Assembly (NCBI GenBank): GCA_947440575.1
Contig: CANETF010000007.1
Span: forward strand, 1 to 54,144
DNA length: 54,144 nucleotides
DNA from: Verrucomicrobiaceae bacterium
GTDB taxonomy: Bacteria; Verrucomicrobiota; Verrucomicrobiia; Verrucomicrobiales; Verrucomicrobiaceae
Direction: 5' to 3'
The notes beneath the pieces were generated by a model, which had not been told where the DNA came from, made no database searches, and saw only the letters and a program-made list of their open reading frames with translations. The position numbers and the translations under genes were made by a program. Shown one piece after another: positions 27,610 to 35,824 of the stretch (within the stretch, counting starts at the first letter, position 1; every line of letters begins with the position of its first letter).

Positions 27610-30600
27610 ATGAGACTAACTACTTTCTTTTGTTTTTGCATCTTGACCTTGGTGGTAGGCTCTTCTGCATATTCTCAGATTGTCGTATCCAACACAAATG
27701 ACGCAGGTCCCGGATCGTTGCGGCAAGCGATCAATGATGCGAATTCAGGAGGTGTTATCCAATTTGCACCAGGGCTTTCGGGCCAAAAGATTCGGCTAAC
27801 GACGGGTGCACTGATAGTCGACAAGAATTTAACGATAGATGGCGCGGGTTTAGCGACATTGATTGCCATTTCAGGAGATGCTGATGCGAGTGATTCGGCG
27901 ACAGCAGGGGATTCTCGAGTGTTTGAAGTTTCTGCGGGTATATCACTCGTATTGGAGGCCCTTCGAATCACGAGGGGTGCAGCGCCAGTGGGGATCAATG
28001 ATGGGGACGGGGGTAATGGTGGTGGCATTCTCAACTTGGGAAATTTGACGGTGAGAAGGTCGGTCATTGATCTAAACTCTGCAGGAAAGGGTAATGGAAC
28101 TGGAAGTGGCGGGAAGGGGGGGGGGATCTGGAGTTCGGGGAGCCTGACCCTGGAGCTTTCGAGTGTTACTGGAAATGCATCAGGAGACGGAGGATTTGGG
28201 GGGAACGACTCCGGAGGGAATGGCGGGGGGGTCTACAATGCTGGGACATTAGAAATTGACAGTTCGACATTCGGGAACAATACGGCAGGGGCAGGAGGAA
28301 ATGATGGTGTTGGAGGATATGGGGGAGGTCTTTTCCATGATTCTGGCAACGGGGTGGTTCGGAGAAGCACCTTCAGCGGTAACAAAGCCGGGAGTGGTGG
28401 TTTGGGCGGGGGTAGTGGAAGTGGTGGATTTGGAGGCGGAATTTGCAACCAAGCGCCGCTCGAAGTGATCAACACGACGCTGGTAGGGAACGAGGCGGGT
28501 GAAGGAGATGCAGGGGGTGCCTTTACAGGAACAGGAGGGAATGGTGGTGGGATTTTCAACCAGGCGAGTCTTACGCTTAAGCACCTGACAGTGGCGGGTA
28601 ACAAGGCAGGTGATGGAACTGATTTTGGTGGAAATGGAGGGGGAATCGCCACCGATTTGGCTGCTGGTGTGGTGACGTTAACCAACTGTTTGGTAGCCCA
28701 GAATACTAGTTCAGGAGGCGGTCCCGATCTGTTCAAGAATGGTTTTTCGACGATCAACCGTTCTGGAGTGAACCTGATAGGAAACAACCAGTCCATTACG
28801 ACCGTATTCCCAACGCCAAGTCCATTGAATCAGCCAAATACAAATGGAGATTTGGTTGGAACGAGCGCCAGTCCGATTAACCCACTGCTTACGCCGTTGG
28901 GGAGTTTTGGTGGGCCGACGCAGACACGGATTCCCCTCCCGGCATCGCGCGCAATTGACCCTCCAGGCGGGCAGACGACTTCCGATTTAACAACGGATCA
29001 AAGAAGTGGAGGCCGGGTTAGAGACGGGGATACTGTCCTGGGTTCGGTGGTGGACATTGGAGCGATCGAGTATGAGAAGGATGTTGACGGAGGGGCTGGA
29101 AGCCTAGGGTTTTCGCAAAATCCGAGTTCTGTTCCGGAAGGGACTGGTGCTGGCTTGGTTGGAGTTGCCCGGACAGGGGGAAGTCGAGGCACTGTGACTG
29201 TTCGGGTAGATAGCAGCAATACGGGGACGGCGACATCTTCGGATTTCAATCCAGTGACCAATCTTGTGCTGACGTTCAACCATGGGGAGGTGCTCAAGTT
29301 TGTGCCAGTAACGACTTTACCAGACCCTACTGTGAGGGAGTTGAACGAAACATTTAGTATGATCTTGAGTGCTCCAACAGGAGGAGCGGTGCTTGGAAGT
29401 CCGACGATAGGGACCGTGCGGATCGTGGATGCGTTTGATCCGGTAAGTCCAGGTTTGACCTTGCTCACACCGATAAACAATCAACTGTCGATTGAAGGGA
29501 ATGGGCCGGTTTTCAATATCAAGGGTACGGCGAGCGATAACCAGGGAATTGAGAGGGTCGAAATATCACTCGATGGTGCGGCTTATCAGGCGATTGGGAT
29601 TACGCTTGCATCGGATTTTAGAACAGCAACTTTCGATGTGCCTTTGACAGTGAATCCAGGAATTCATACGATTCTTGTCCGGGCGCTGGATACTCGGCTG
29701 AGAAGTTCAGCGGTGGTGAGGCGGGTCTTTACTTACAAGGTTGAGCGGTCGTTGGCGGTGGCGGTGAATGATTTGAATTTTGGGGGGGTATCGACTGGCT
29801 TTGTGCCGACATCGACCCGAAATCTGGGCTTTTTGTATAGCATAACTGCAGTGCCGAAGGCAGGCTCGGTATTTGATGGTTGGACGGTGAGTGATATGGC
29901 CGGGACTGGGGTCACTGTAGCTTCCGCAGAATTGCCGAGGCTTAACTTTCTGATGCAGCCGGGTTTGTCTTTGACGGCGAATTTTCGTTTGAATCCTTTT
30001 GTGCCCGCTTTGATCGGTTCTTTTGAGGGGTTGGTGTTGCCGGATGTGGGGCAGACTCCAGGGGTAGAGACCGTGGGGCATTTGACGGCGACGGTGAGTA
30101 GCAAAGGGGGGGTGACAGGGCGACTGAGGGTTGATGGTTCGAATCTGAGCTATACGGGGACTTTGGATAACTCTGGGTTTACGCGATTCGGAACGACGAG
30201 GTCCAAGATCTTGACGATCAAAAGGCAGGGGAAGGCCGATTTGGAGCTGGAATTGAAGCTGGACATGACAGGGGCCAGTAAGCAGGTTTCCGGAACACTG
30301 ACCCGAAAATCGAATGGGACGACATTGACGGTTTCGAAGATTGCGGCGAAGCGGTCTCACTACAGTAACGCTTTGAGAGCGGATGCCTCATTAGCGGGTG
30401 CCGTGAGTCAGAGGTACAATCTGATATTGCCAGCCAAGGCGCAAGTGCCGGTCTTGGCGACCAACCTCTACCCGCAAGGGGTAGGCATTGGCAGTTTGGT
30501 GGTGAAACCGGATGGTACTGTGAGCTGTGGTTTGACCTTGGCGGATAACACAGTGATGCCAACGTGGGCGGCGAAGTTGACGGAGGCCAACACCTTGGTG

Positions 30601-31155
30601 GTGTTTGGTGCGTTGTATTCCTCGAAGGGGTGTTTTGCGGCGGAAGTTAAGCTGGATCCCACGCAGGCTGCGACGGATGCGGCAGGATTGGATGCGCTTT
30701 GGTGCCGCCCGGCGATCGCGACATCGCAATGGTATCCGGCCGGTTGGCCAACGGGGCTCAATGTGGATGTTTTTGGTTCCAAATTCAGTGTGGTGACAGG
30801 GAGCAGTGTCGTGCCTGCGTTGGGTGCTGAAGATTTGGCCAATGGCAACGTGGATTTGACCTTTGTGGGTGGACTGACTCCAGGAATTGCAAAGCTGGTG
30901 AGTGTCTCAGTTACGGATAAACTGACGCGTGTGCCGGCTACGGATGCGAGTTTTACGGCTGCTATTACTCGCACGACCGGAGGTGTGAAGGGGACGGTTG
31001 TTCATCCTGCGACGGCCAAAGCAGTGAATTGGCAGGCCATTTTGTTCCAGAAGGCGGGTGTTCATCGGGGTGGGCATGGCTTTTTCCTTTCCCCATTGCC
31101 AAAACCGGTAACGGGCCTGGGTGAGAGTGGGGCGGTGCTGTTTAAAGCCAAATAG
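27610..31155 (+). CDS. Secreted beta-helix / Calx-beta surface protein
   Basis: An 1181-residue protein from the ATG at 27610, which gives a clean signal peptide (MRLTTFFCFCILTLVVGSSA, then YSQIVV). A GTG at 27547 in the same frame overlaps the preceding stop, but would put the signal peptide inside the protein. Residues ~24-130 resemble the start of CSLREA/choice-of-anchor proteins (NTNDAGPGSLRQAINDAN). Residues ~132-394 are about six Gly-rich right-handed beta-helix rungs of the form GGNGGGIxNxGxLTxxxSxxxxNxA. DIGAIEY marks the end of the helix. A Calx-beta domain follows (~497-607), then an Ig-like domain (~612-709), a Gly-Trp/InlB-like repeat (~711-795, FDGWTVSD), and the shared module (797-1181). 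It lies 59 bp after the giant gene and is probably co-expressed. No anchor or barrel is recognised. Confidence 0.85.
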   Translation: MRLTTFFCFCILTLVVGSSAYSQIVVSNTNDAGPGSLRQAINDANSGGVIQFAPGLSGQKIRLTTGALIVDKNLTIDGAGLATLIAISGDADASDSATAGDSRVFEVSAGISLVLEALRITRGAAPVGINDGDGGNGGGILNLGNLTVRRSVIDLNSAGKGNGTGSGGKGGGIWSSGSLTLELSSVTGNASGDGGFGGNDSGGNGGGVYNAGTLEIDSSTFGNNTAGAGGNDGVGGYGGGLFHDSGNGVVRRSTFSGNKAGSGGLGGGSGSGGFGGGICNQAPLEVINTTLVGNEAGEGDAGGAFTGTGGNGGGIFNQASLTLKHLTVAGNKAGDGTDFGGNGGGIATDLAAGVVTLTNCLVAQNTSSGGGPDLFKNGFSTINRSGVNLIGNNQSITTVFPTPSPLNQPNTNGDLVGTSASPINPLLTPLGSFGGPTQTRIPLPASRAIDPPGGQTTSDLTTDQRSGGRVRDGDTVLGSVVDIGAIEYEKDVDGGAGSLGFSQNPSSVPEGTGAGLVGVARTGGSRGTVTVRVDSSNTGTATSSDFNPVTNLVLTFNHGEVLKFVPVTTLPDPTVRELNETFSMILSAPTGGAVLGSPTIGTVRIVDAFDPVSPGLTLLTPINNQLSIEGNGPVFNIKGTASDNQGIERVEISLDGAAYQAIGITLASDFRTATFDVPLTVNPGIHTILVRALDTRLRSSAVVRRVFTYKVERSLAVAVNDLNFGGVSTGFVPTSTRNLGFLYSITAVPKAGSVFDGWTVSDMAGTGVTVASAELPRLNFLMQPGLSLTANFRLNPFVPALIGSFEGLVLPDVGQTPGVETVGHLTATVSSKGGVTGRLRVDGSNLSYTGTLDNSGFTRFGTTRSKILTIKRQGKADLELELKLDMTGASKQVSGTLTRKSNGTTLTVSKIAAKRSHYSNALRADASLAGAVSQRYNLILPAKAQVPVLATNLYPQGVGIGSLVVKPDGTVSCGLTLADNTVMPTWAAKLTEANTLVVFGALYSSKGCFAAEVKLDPTQAATDAAGLDALWCRPAIATSQWYPAGWPTGLNVDVFGSKFSVVTGSSVVPALGAEDLANGNVDLTFVGGLTPGIAKLVSVSVTDKLTRVPATDASFTAAITRTTGGVKGTVVHPATAKAVNWQAILFQKAGVHRGGHGFFLSPLPKPVTGLGESGAVLFKAK
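29998..31152 (+). repeat. Shared terminal module, copy 2 (subdomains A and B)
   Basis: Residues 797-1181 of the beta-helix protein: FVPALIGSFEGL, GRLRVDGSNLSYTGTL, YPQGVGIGSLVV, LTLADNTVM, LVVFGALYSSKG, ALWCRP, WYPAGWPTGL, VVPALG, then subdomain B with VKGTVVHP, WQAILFQKAGVHRGGHGFFL and SGAVLF at the very C terminus. Confidence 0.75.
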
Positions 31156-31254
31156 GACCAAGAGAGAGGTCTGGATCGGATTTTGCGGGGGTAGGCACCT
31201 GATCGAAAAGGCATTTTTTAGGTGACAGAGGGGAAACGCCTGCTTTGATGGCCC

Positions 31255-32718
31255 ATGGGCGAAATACCTCCTTTAGCACTTAGTTTTGATGATGTATTGG
31301 TGTTGCCTGGGCTGAGCCAAGTGCTGCCGTCCGAGGTGCGTTTGGATGCGTGCTTGGGTGCCGTCATTCCTTTGAACATTCCGGTTTTGTCCTCTGCCAT
31401 GGATACGGTGACGGAGTCGGAGTTGGCGATTGCTTTGGCTCGAGAGGGGGGGCTGGGGGTCATTCACCGGAATGCGCCGATTGATCATCAGGCAGAACAG
31501 GTGGCGAAGGTGAAGCGGTCGGAAAACACGGTGATTCAGAGTCCCCACAGCGCCCGGCCGGAGACTCGGCTGGGCGACTTGAATCGGCTGATGCACGAGA
31601 AAGGTGTGAGTGGATTCCCGGTCGTTGACCCCGATGGGAGATTGGTGGGCATGGTGACGAGTCGGGATATGTGGTACATTGAGGACGAAAACACGCCGGT
31701 ATCAGAGATCATGACGCCGTTGGATCGATTGATCACGGCGGCGCCGAATACGAGCTTTGACGAGGCGTTGAAGATTCTTTACACTCACCGGATTGAGAAG
31801 CTGCCGCTGGCGGATGCGGATGGGAAGCTTGCGGGTCTGATTACGAAGCAGGACATCATCAAACGCCAGATGTATACCAGTGCGGCGAAGGATGGAAACG
31901 GGCAATTGCGGGTGGGAGCTGCTGTTGGGGTAGGTGATGACTGTGTGGAGCGGGCACTGGCGCTGAAGGCGGCAGGGGCAGATGCGGTGTTTATTGATGC
32001 GGCGACGGGGCATACGACACGTGTGATGCAGGTGGTGGAACGTTTGCGCGGGGCTTTGGGGGATGGGTTTCCAGTGGTAGCGGGGAATGTGGTGACGGCC
32101 CAGGGGGCATTGGATCTGATGTCGGCAGGTGTGACTGCTCTGAAGGTGGGGGTGGGGCCGGGGTCCATCTGCACGACGCGGGTTATTTCGGGAGTGGGAA
32201 TGCCGCAATTCACAGCGGTCCAACTGGTGGCCGACGTGTGTCGTCCTCGGGGCGTCACCGTGATCGCGGATGGCGGGATCCGGTATTCAGGCGATATTGT
32301 CAAGGCTTTGGCAGCGGGTGCGGACTGTGTGATGCTTGGGTCATTGCTTGCAGGAACTGCGGAGAGCCCAGGGAACATGGTGAAGTCACAGGGGCGGACA
32401 TTTAAAGAGTATCGGGGCATGGGATCCTTGAAGGCGATGCGCAAAGGGTCGGGCGATCGATATGGTCAGAATTCGTCTGGCAAGTTGGTGCCGGAGGGCG
32501 TGGAAGCGCGAGTGCCCTTTAAGGGGCCGCTTTCGGATGTGGTGTTTCAATTGATGGGCGGGTTGCGATCTGGAATGGGATATGTGGGCGCTCAAAATTT
32601 GGATGAGCTTCGCGCAAAGGCCCAGTTTGTTCGAATAACGGCAGGTGGGCTCAAAGAGAGCCATCCGCACGATGTCGTGATCACCGAAGAACCGGTGAAC
32701 TATGAACCCGCCAGTTGA
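31255..32718 (+). CDS. guaB: Inosine-5'-monophosphate dehydrogenase
   Basis: A 487-residue IMP dehydrogenase, the rate-limiting step of GMP synthesis (IMP + NAD+ to XMP). The catalytic loop is GVGPGSICTTRVISGVG with Cys306. N-terminal SFDDVLVLPGLS is characteristic. Two CBS domains are inserted at about residues 95-205 (for example GFPVVDPDGRLVGMVTSRD and LPLADADGKLAGLITKQD). The phosphate-binding region VIADGGIRYSGDI and the flap region EYRGMGSLKAM and GDRYGQ are all present, so the enzyme should be active. It is followed by guaA after 23 bp, a purine operon. Start ATG 31255 follows the family consensus; no strong ribosome binding site is seen. Confidence 0.97.
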   Translation: MGEIPPLALSFDDVLVLPGLSQVLPSEVRLDACLGAVIPLNIPVLSSAMDTVTESELAIALAREGGLGVIHRNAPIDHQAEQVAKVKRSENTVIQSPHSARPETRLGDLNRLMHEKGVSGFPVVDPDGRLVGMVTSRDMWYIEDENTPVSEIMTPLDRLITAAPNTSFDEALKILYTHRIEKLPLADADGKLAGLITKQDIIKRQMYTSAAKDGNGQLRVGAAVGVGDDCVERALALKAAGADAVFIDAATGHTTRVMQVVERLRGALGDGFPVVAGNVVTAQGALDLMSAGVTALKVGVGPGSICTTRVISGVGMPQFTAVQLVADVCRPRGVTVIADGGIRYSGDIVKALAAGADCVMLGSLLAGTAESPGNMVKSQGRTFKEYRGMGSLKAMRKGSGDRYGQNSSGKLVPEGVEARVPFKGPLSDVVFQLMGGLRSGMGYVGAQNLDELRAKAQFVRITAGGLKESHPHDVVITEEPVNYEPAS

Positions 32719-32741
32719 TTCTTTTTCTCTTTTTTGACCTC

Positions 32742-34262
32742 ATGAATGACAACGAAGTTGCCGTGCTCGATTACGGCTCACAGTATACCCAACTCATCGT
32801 CCGCCGGGTGCGGGAACTTGGTTTTTTGGCTCATCTCTATGCTCCGACGCAATTGGCGGGGTTGAAGAATCCGGGGGCGATCATCCTTTCAGGCGGGCCG
32901 CGAAGCACTTCGGAGGTGGATGCGCCTGATGTGGATTTTGAGGCTTTGCAGAGTTTTGGGGTGCCGGTGCTCGGGGTTTGTTATGGCATGCAACTCCTGA
33001 ACATTAAGCATGGGGGGACGGTGCGTCCGGGAGTGACTCGGGAGTATGGTCCGGCGAAGCTGATCGTTAGTGAGGCGGGGACGCTGTTTGAAGGCATTTC
33101 ACACGAGTCTCAGATTTGGATGAGTCATTCGGATACGGTGAGTGCCTTACCAGAAGGGGTGTCGGTGATCGCGACGAATGAGGATGCGGTGCCGGTGGCA
33201 CTGCAGTTTGGGGAGCGATGCTGGGGGATTCAGTTTCACCCGGAGGTGACGCATTCCCATGAGGGGGCACAGATTTTGAAGAATTTCTTAACGCGATCCG
33301 GGGCCCAGTTGGCGCCTTTTGATATTCAGGCGTTCAAGGCGGAGATGCTGAACCAGATTCGTGCGGATGTGGGAGATCGGGAGGTTGTTTGTGGTGTGTC
33401 TGGTGGGGTGGATAGCACTGTTTTGGCGGTGTTGTTGCATCGTGCGGGAGTGAAATTGCGGTGCATCTACATTGACACGGGATTGATGCGGAAGGGTGAG
33501 ACGGCTGAAGTGATCAAGCAGTTCATTGATGTGGGAGTGCCGATCGAGGTGGTGGATGCCAGCGAGGCGTTTTTGGGCAAGCTGGCTGGAGTGAGTGATC
33601 CGGAAGAGAAGCGCAAGATTATTGGGGGGGAATTCATCGAGCAGTTCTGGGGGGTGGCGGACAATGTGGAACTGCTGGCTCAAGGCACGCTTTATCCTGA
33701 TGTGATTGAAAGTGCTTCAAGTGGGTCTGCGGCGTCGAAGATCAAGACACACCACAACCGGGTCGATCGGATTTTGGAACTCAAGAAAGAGGGGAAGGTT
33801 CTCGAGCCTCTGGCGGAGCTTTTTAAGGACGAGGTGCGAGCCCTGGGGGCGAGTCTTGGGATTCCACATGAAGCGCTGTGGCGTCATCCGTTTCCTGGGC
33901 CTGGGCTGGCGGTGCGAGTGCCGGGGGCGTTGACGCCTGAGAAACTGGAGATTGCCCGGGAGGCAGATGCGATCTTTATCGCCGAGCTTCGCCGGAGTGG
34001 TTGGTATGAAAAGGTCTGGCAAGCCTATGCGGCATTACTGCCGGTTAAAACGGTGGGAGTGAAGGGGGATGAGCGGTCGTATGAGCAGGCCATTTCTCTT
34101 CGTGCGGTGGTGAGTGAAGATGCCATGACGGCCGATTGGGTGGAGTTGCCTTATGAGGTGCTGCGTGCAGCGTCGAACAAGATTCTGAACTCTGTCAAAG
34201 GTATCAATCGGGTGCTATACGATATCTCGACCAAGCCGCCGGCAAGCATCGAGTGGGAATGA
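32742..34262 (+). CDS. guaA: GMP synthase (glutamine-hydrolysing)
   Basis: A 506-residue protein that aminates XMP to GMP using glutamine and ATP. The N-terminal glutamine amidotransferase domain has a GVCYGMQ nucleophile (Cys80) and FHPEVTHS (His166, Glu168). The ATP pyrophosphatase domain carries the P-loop-like SGGVDST at residues 220-226, and the C-terminal dimerisation domain shows KTVGVKGDERSYEQAI and SVKGINRVLYDIS with the terminal PxxSIEWE. All catalytic residues are present. I start at the ATG at 32742 (MNDNEVAVLDYGSQ) because an upstream in-frame TTG overlapping the guaB stop adds only a hydrophobic stretch not found in the family. Second gene of a guaBA operon. Confidence 0.97.
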   Translation: MNDNEVAVLDYGSQYTQLIVRRVRELGFLAHLYAPTQLAGLKNPGAIILSGGPRSTSEVDAPDVDFEALQSFGVPVLGVCYGMQLLNIKHGGTVRPGVTREYGPAKLIVSEAGTLFEGISHESQIWMSHSDTVSALPEGVSVIATNEDAVPVALQFGERCWGIQFHPEVTHSHEGAQILKNFLTRSGAQLAPFDIQAFKAEMLNQIRADVGDREVVCGVSGGVDSTVLAVLLHRAGVKLRCIYIDTGLMRKGETAEVIKQFIDVGVPIEVVDASEAFLGKLAGVSDPEEKRKIIGGEFIEQFWGVADNVELLAQGTLYPDVIESASSGSAASKIKTHHNRVDRILELKKEGKVLEPLAELFKDEVRALGASLGIPHEALWRHPFPGPGLAVRVPGALTPEKLEIAREADAIFIAELRRSGWYEKVWQAYAALLPVKTVGVKGDERSYEQAISLRAVVSEDAMTADWVELPYEVLRAASNKILNSVKGINRVLYDISTKPPASIEWE

Positions 34263-34270
34263 AGCTAGTA

Positions 34271-34286
34271 TCCGACTTTGGTCGGA
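34271..34286. repeat. 16-nt palindromic element, copy 1
   Basis: TCCGACTTTGGTCGGA, a 6-bp perfect inverted repeat with a 4-nt loop, located 8 bp after the guaA stop. A 14/16 match in inverted orientation sits at 35498-35513, just after the next gene. It resembles a REP-type extragenic palindrome and could also form a weak hairpin at the end of the guaBA message. No T-tract follows. Confidence 0.5.
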
Positions 34287-34328
34287 GAAGAGCCTCTGAA
34301 GAGCGAATGGTGCTTGCGCTAGGGCGAA

Positions 34329-35492
34329 GTGCAGCGTTTTTGGAAAATGACATGGGTCCGAAAGAGCCGGGCGGCGTTGCGTCGCGAATTGCAAGCGCAT
34401 CCAAAGCTAACCACATTTGGCAGTGGATGGATTAGTGGCGTGGTGGGGCTGTTGCTTGGAATTGGATCGCTGGGATTGGTTTTGGTGCTGCGTTTTCCGG
34501 GCGTTTTTGGCACTGAAGAATTGAAAATGTTTCGGGAGGCTGGTTCGTTCCGGGGGGTGGTGTTTGGGTTGATGGTGATTGCGTATTTGAGCTCATTGCT
34601 GAGTCTCGTGCTTCGGGACAAGAAGCTTTTGGGAGGGGTTGGGTTAGCGCTGACGTTGTTGGCCTCTATCCTGGGGGGAAGTCGTGCCACGGCAGTGATG
34701 CCAGATTTGACGCCAGTGTCCTTTGGTTTGGATTTTTTTGTTTTGCGAATGGTCTTCACGGGGCTGTTGTTCATTCCGTTGGAGAGCTGGTTTCCGAAAA
34801 AGGCGGATCAGTCGGTGTTTCGGACGGAATGGCGGGAGGATTTGTTTTACTTCTTGGTCAGTTCGATGCTTGTCCAAATCATCACTTGGCTGAGTTTCGG
34901 TCCAGCTCGGGCCTTGTTTGACGTGACATCAGGATGGGCTGCGTTTCGGGCTTGGGTATCGGACTTGCCATTTGCTTTGCAAGTGGTGGCGATCATGTTT
35001 TTGACTGATTTGGTGCAGTACTGGCTGCATCGGGCTTTTCACCGAATTCCGATCTTGTGGCGATTTCATGCGGTGCATCACTCTGCAAAAGCAATGGATT
35101 GGATGGCAGGTGCCCGCATGCACTTCTTGGAGATTCTGGCACTGAGGGGGACGACGGTGCTGCCGATGATCATGCTGGGCTTTGCCCAAGAGGCCGTGAA
35201 CACCTATGTGTTTATCGTTTATCTTTGGGCCACTTTCGCGCACTCCAATATCGGGTGGGGATTCGGCTGGTTAGACCGGTTTTTTGTGACACCGAAGTTT
35301 CATCATTGGCATCACGGCATTGAGAAGGAGGCGATCGATGTGAATTTTGCGATCCATTTCCCTTGGCTGGACAGACTATTTGGCACGCATCACATGCCGA
35401 AGGATCGGTGGCCGGAGGGCTATGGGATATCCGGACATCCAGTGCCCAAGGGTTATTGGAGGCAATGGTGGTATCCGTTCAAAAGGAAGTGA
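34329..35492 (+). CDS. Sterol desaturase / fatty acid hydroxylase family membrane protein
   Basis: A 387-residue integral membrane di-iron protein. The three histidine boxes are HRAFH (HxxxH), HAVHH (HxxHH) and HHWHHG (HxxHH), with a further GTHHMP near the end. At least five or six hydrophobic segments are visible, several of them before the first box. The family oxidises lipid acyl chains or sterol-like substrates at the membrane with O2; which lipid is used here is unknown. It begins 66 bp after guaA and is framed on both sides by copies of a 16-nt palindrome, suggesting it is not part of the gua operon. The N-terminal ~160 residues are longer than in the smallest family members and hold additional membrane spans. 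Confidence 0.88.
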   Translation: MQRFWKMTWVRKSRAALRRELQAHPKLTTFGSGWISGVVGLLLGIGSLGLVLVLRFPGVFGTEELKMFREAGSFRGVVFGLMVIAYLSSLLSLVLRDKKLLGGVGLALTLLASILGGSRATAVMPDLTPVSFGLDFFVLRMVFTGLLFIPLESWFPKKADQSVFRTEWREDLFYFLVSSMLVQIITWLSFGPARALFDVTSGWAAFRAWVSDLPFALQVVAIMFLTDLVQYWLHRAFHRIPILWRFHAVHHSAKAMDWMAGARMHFLEILALRGTTVLPMIMLGFAQEAVNTYVFIVYLWATFAHSNIGWGFGWLDRFFVTPKFHHWHHGIEKEAIDVNFAIHFPWLDRLFGTHHMPKDRWPEGYGISGHPVPKGYWRQWWYPFKRK

Positions 35493-35497
35493 TGAGG

Positions 35498-35513
35498 TCC
35501 GACTAAAGTCCGA
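35498..35513. repeat. 16-nt palindromic element, copy 2
   Basis: TCCGACTAAAGTCCGA, 5 bp after the hydroxylase stop. Its reverse complement matches copy 1 at 14 of 16 positions. The half-sites TCCGACT/AGTCCGA would form a nearly perfect palindrome around an AA centre. Confidence 0.5.
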
Positions 35514-35551
35514 TAGCGGCTTCGAGCGATGGAAGGCAGACTTGTTCCGCA

Positions 35552-35773
35552 ATGAATGCCCATTCTACTGATTCCCGTGTTTGCCATCAAGGTTCGCTGA
35601 CAATCGATTCAGCGACTCGGGATCCTTTGGCAGTGCTTCTGCTGAGCACAGACATTCTGAGGGAGTATGGGGGACGGTTATCCAGCGGAATGTTGAAGGA
35701 GCAGCGCGAAGCCATGCACTTGGCGGCGGTGCAGTTGACTTCGGCCATGAGCGGGAAAGCGACGGGTCGCTGA
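35552..35773 (+). CDS. Small protein resembling a histidine-kinase dimerisation fragment
   Basis: A 73-residue frame. Its middle, DPLAVLLLSTDILREYGGRL, closely resembles the HisKA signature region (PLAxILxSxxLLxxYxxRLS) of PVC and cyanobacterial PAS kinases, and the following EQREAMHLAAVQLTSAMSG fits the second HisKA helix. The position where the phospho-accepting His should lie (two helix turns before DPL) holds Ser, and no ATPase domain follows. So it is either a remnant of a kinase gene or a stand-alone dimerisation mini-protein. It lies between the second palindrome and the dehydrogenase-like gene. Whether it is expressed is unknown. Confidence 0.45.
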   Translation: MNAHSTDSRVCHQGSLTIDSATRDPLAVLLLSTDILREYGGRLSSGMLKEQREAMHLAAVQLTSAMSGKATGR

Positions 35774-35824
35774 CCTTTTGTGGTAGGAATGGATCATTGT
35801 TTTCGTATCCATTGGCTGCGCCCA

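Noticed and set aside
28005..28700. Tandem DNA repeat or CRISPR-like array in the Gly-rich part of the beta-helix gene
   Set aside because: The repetition is at the protein level (beta-helix rungs) with diverged DNA; no identical repeats with unique spacers are present anywhere in the window.
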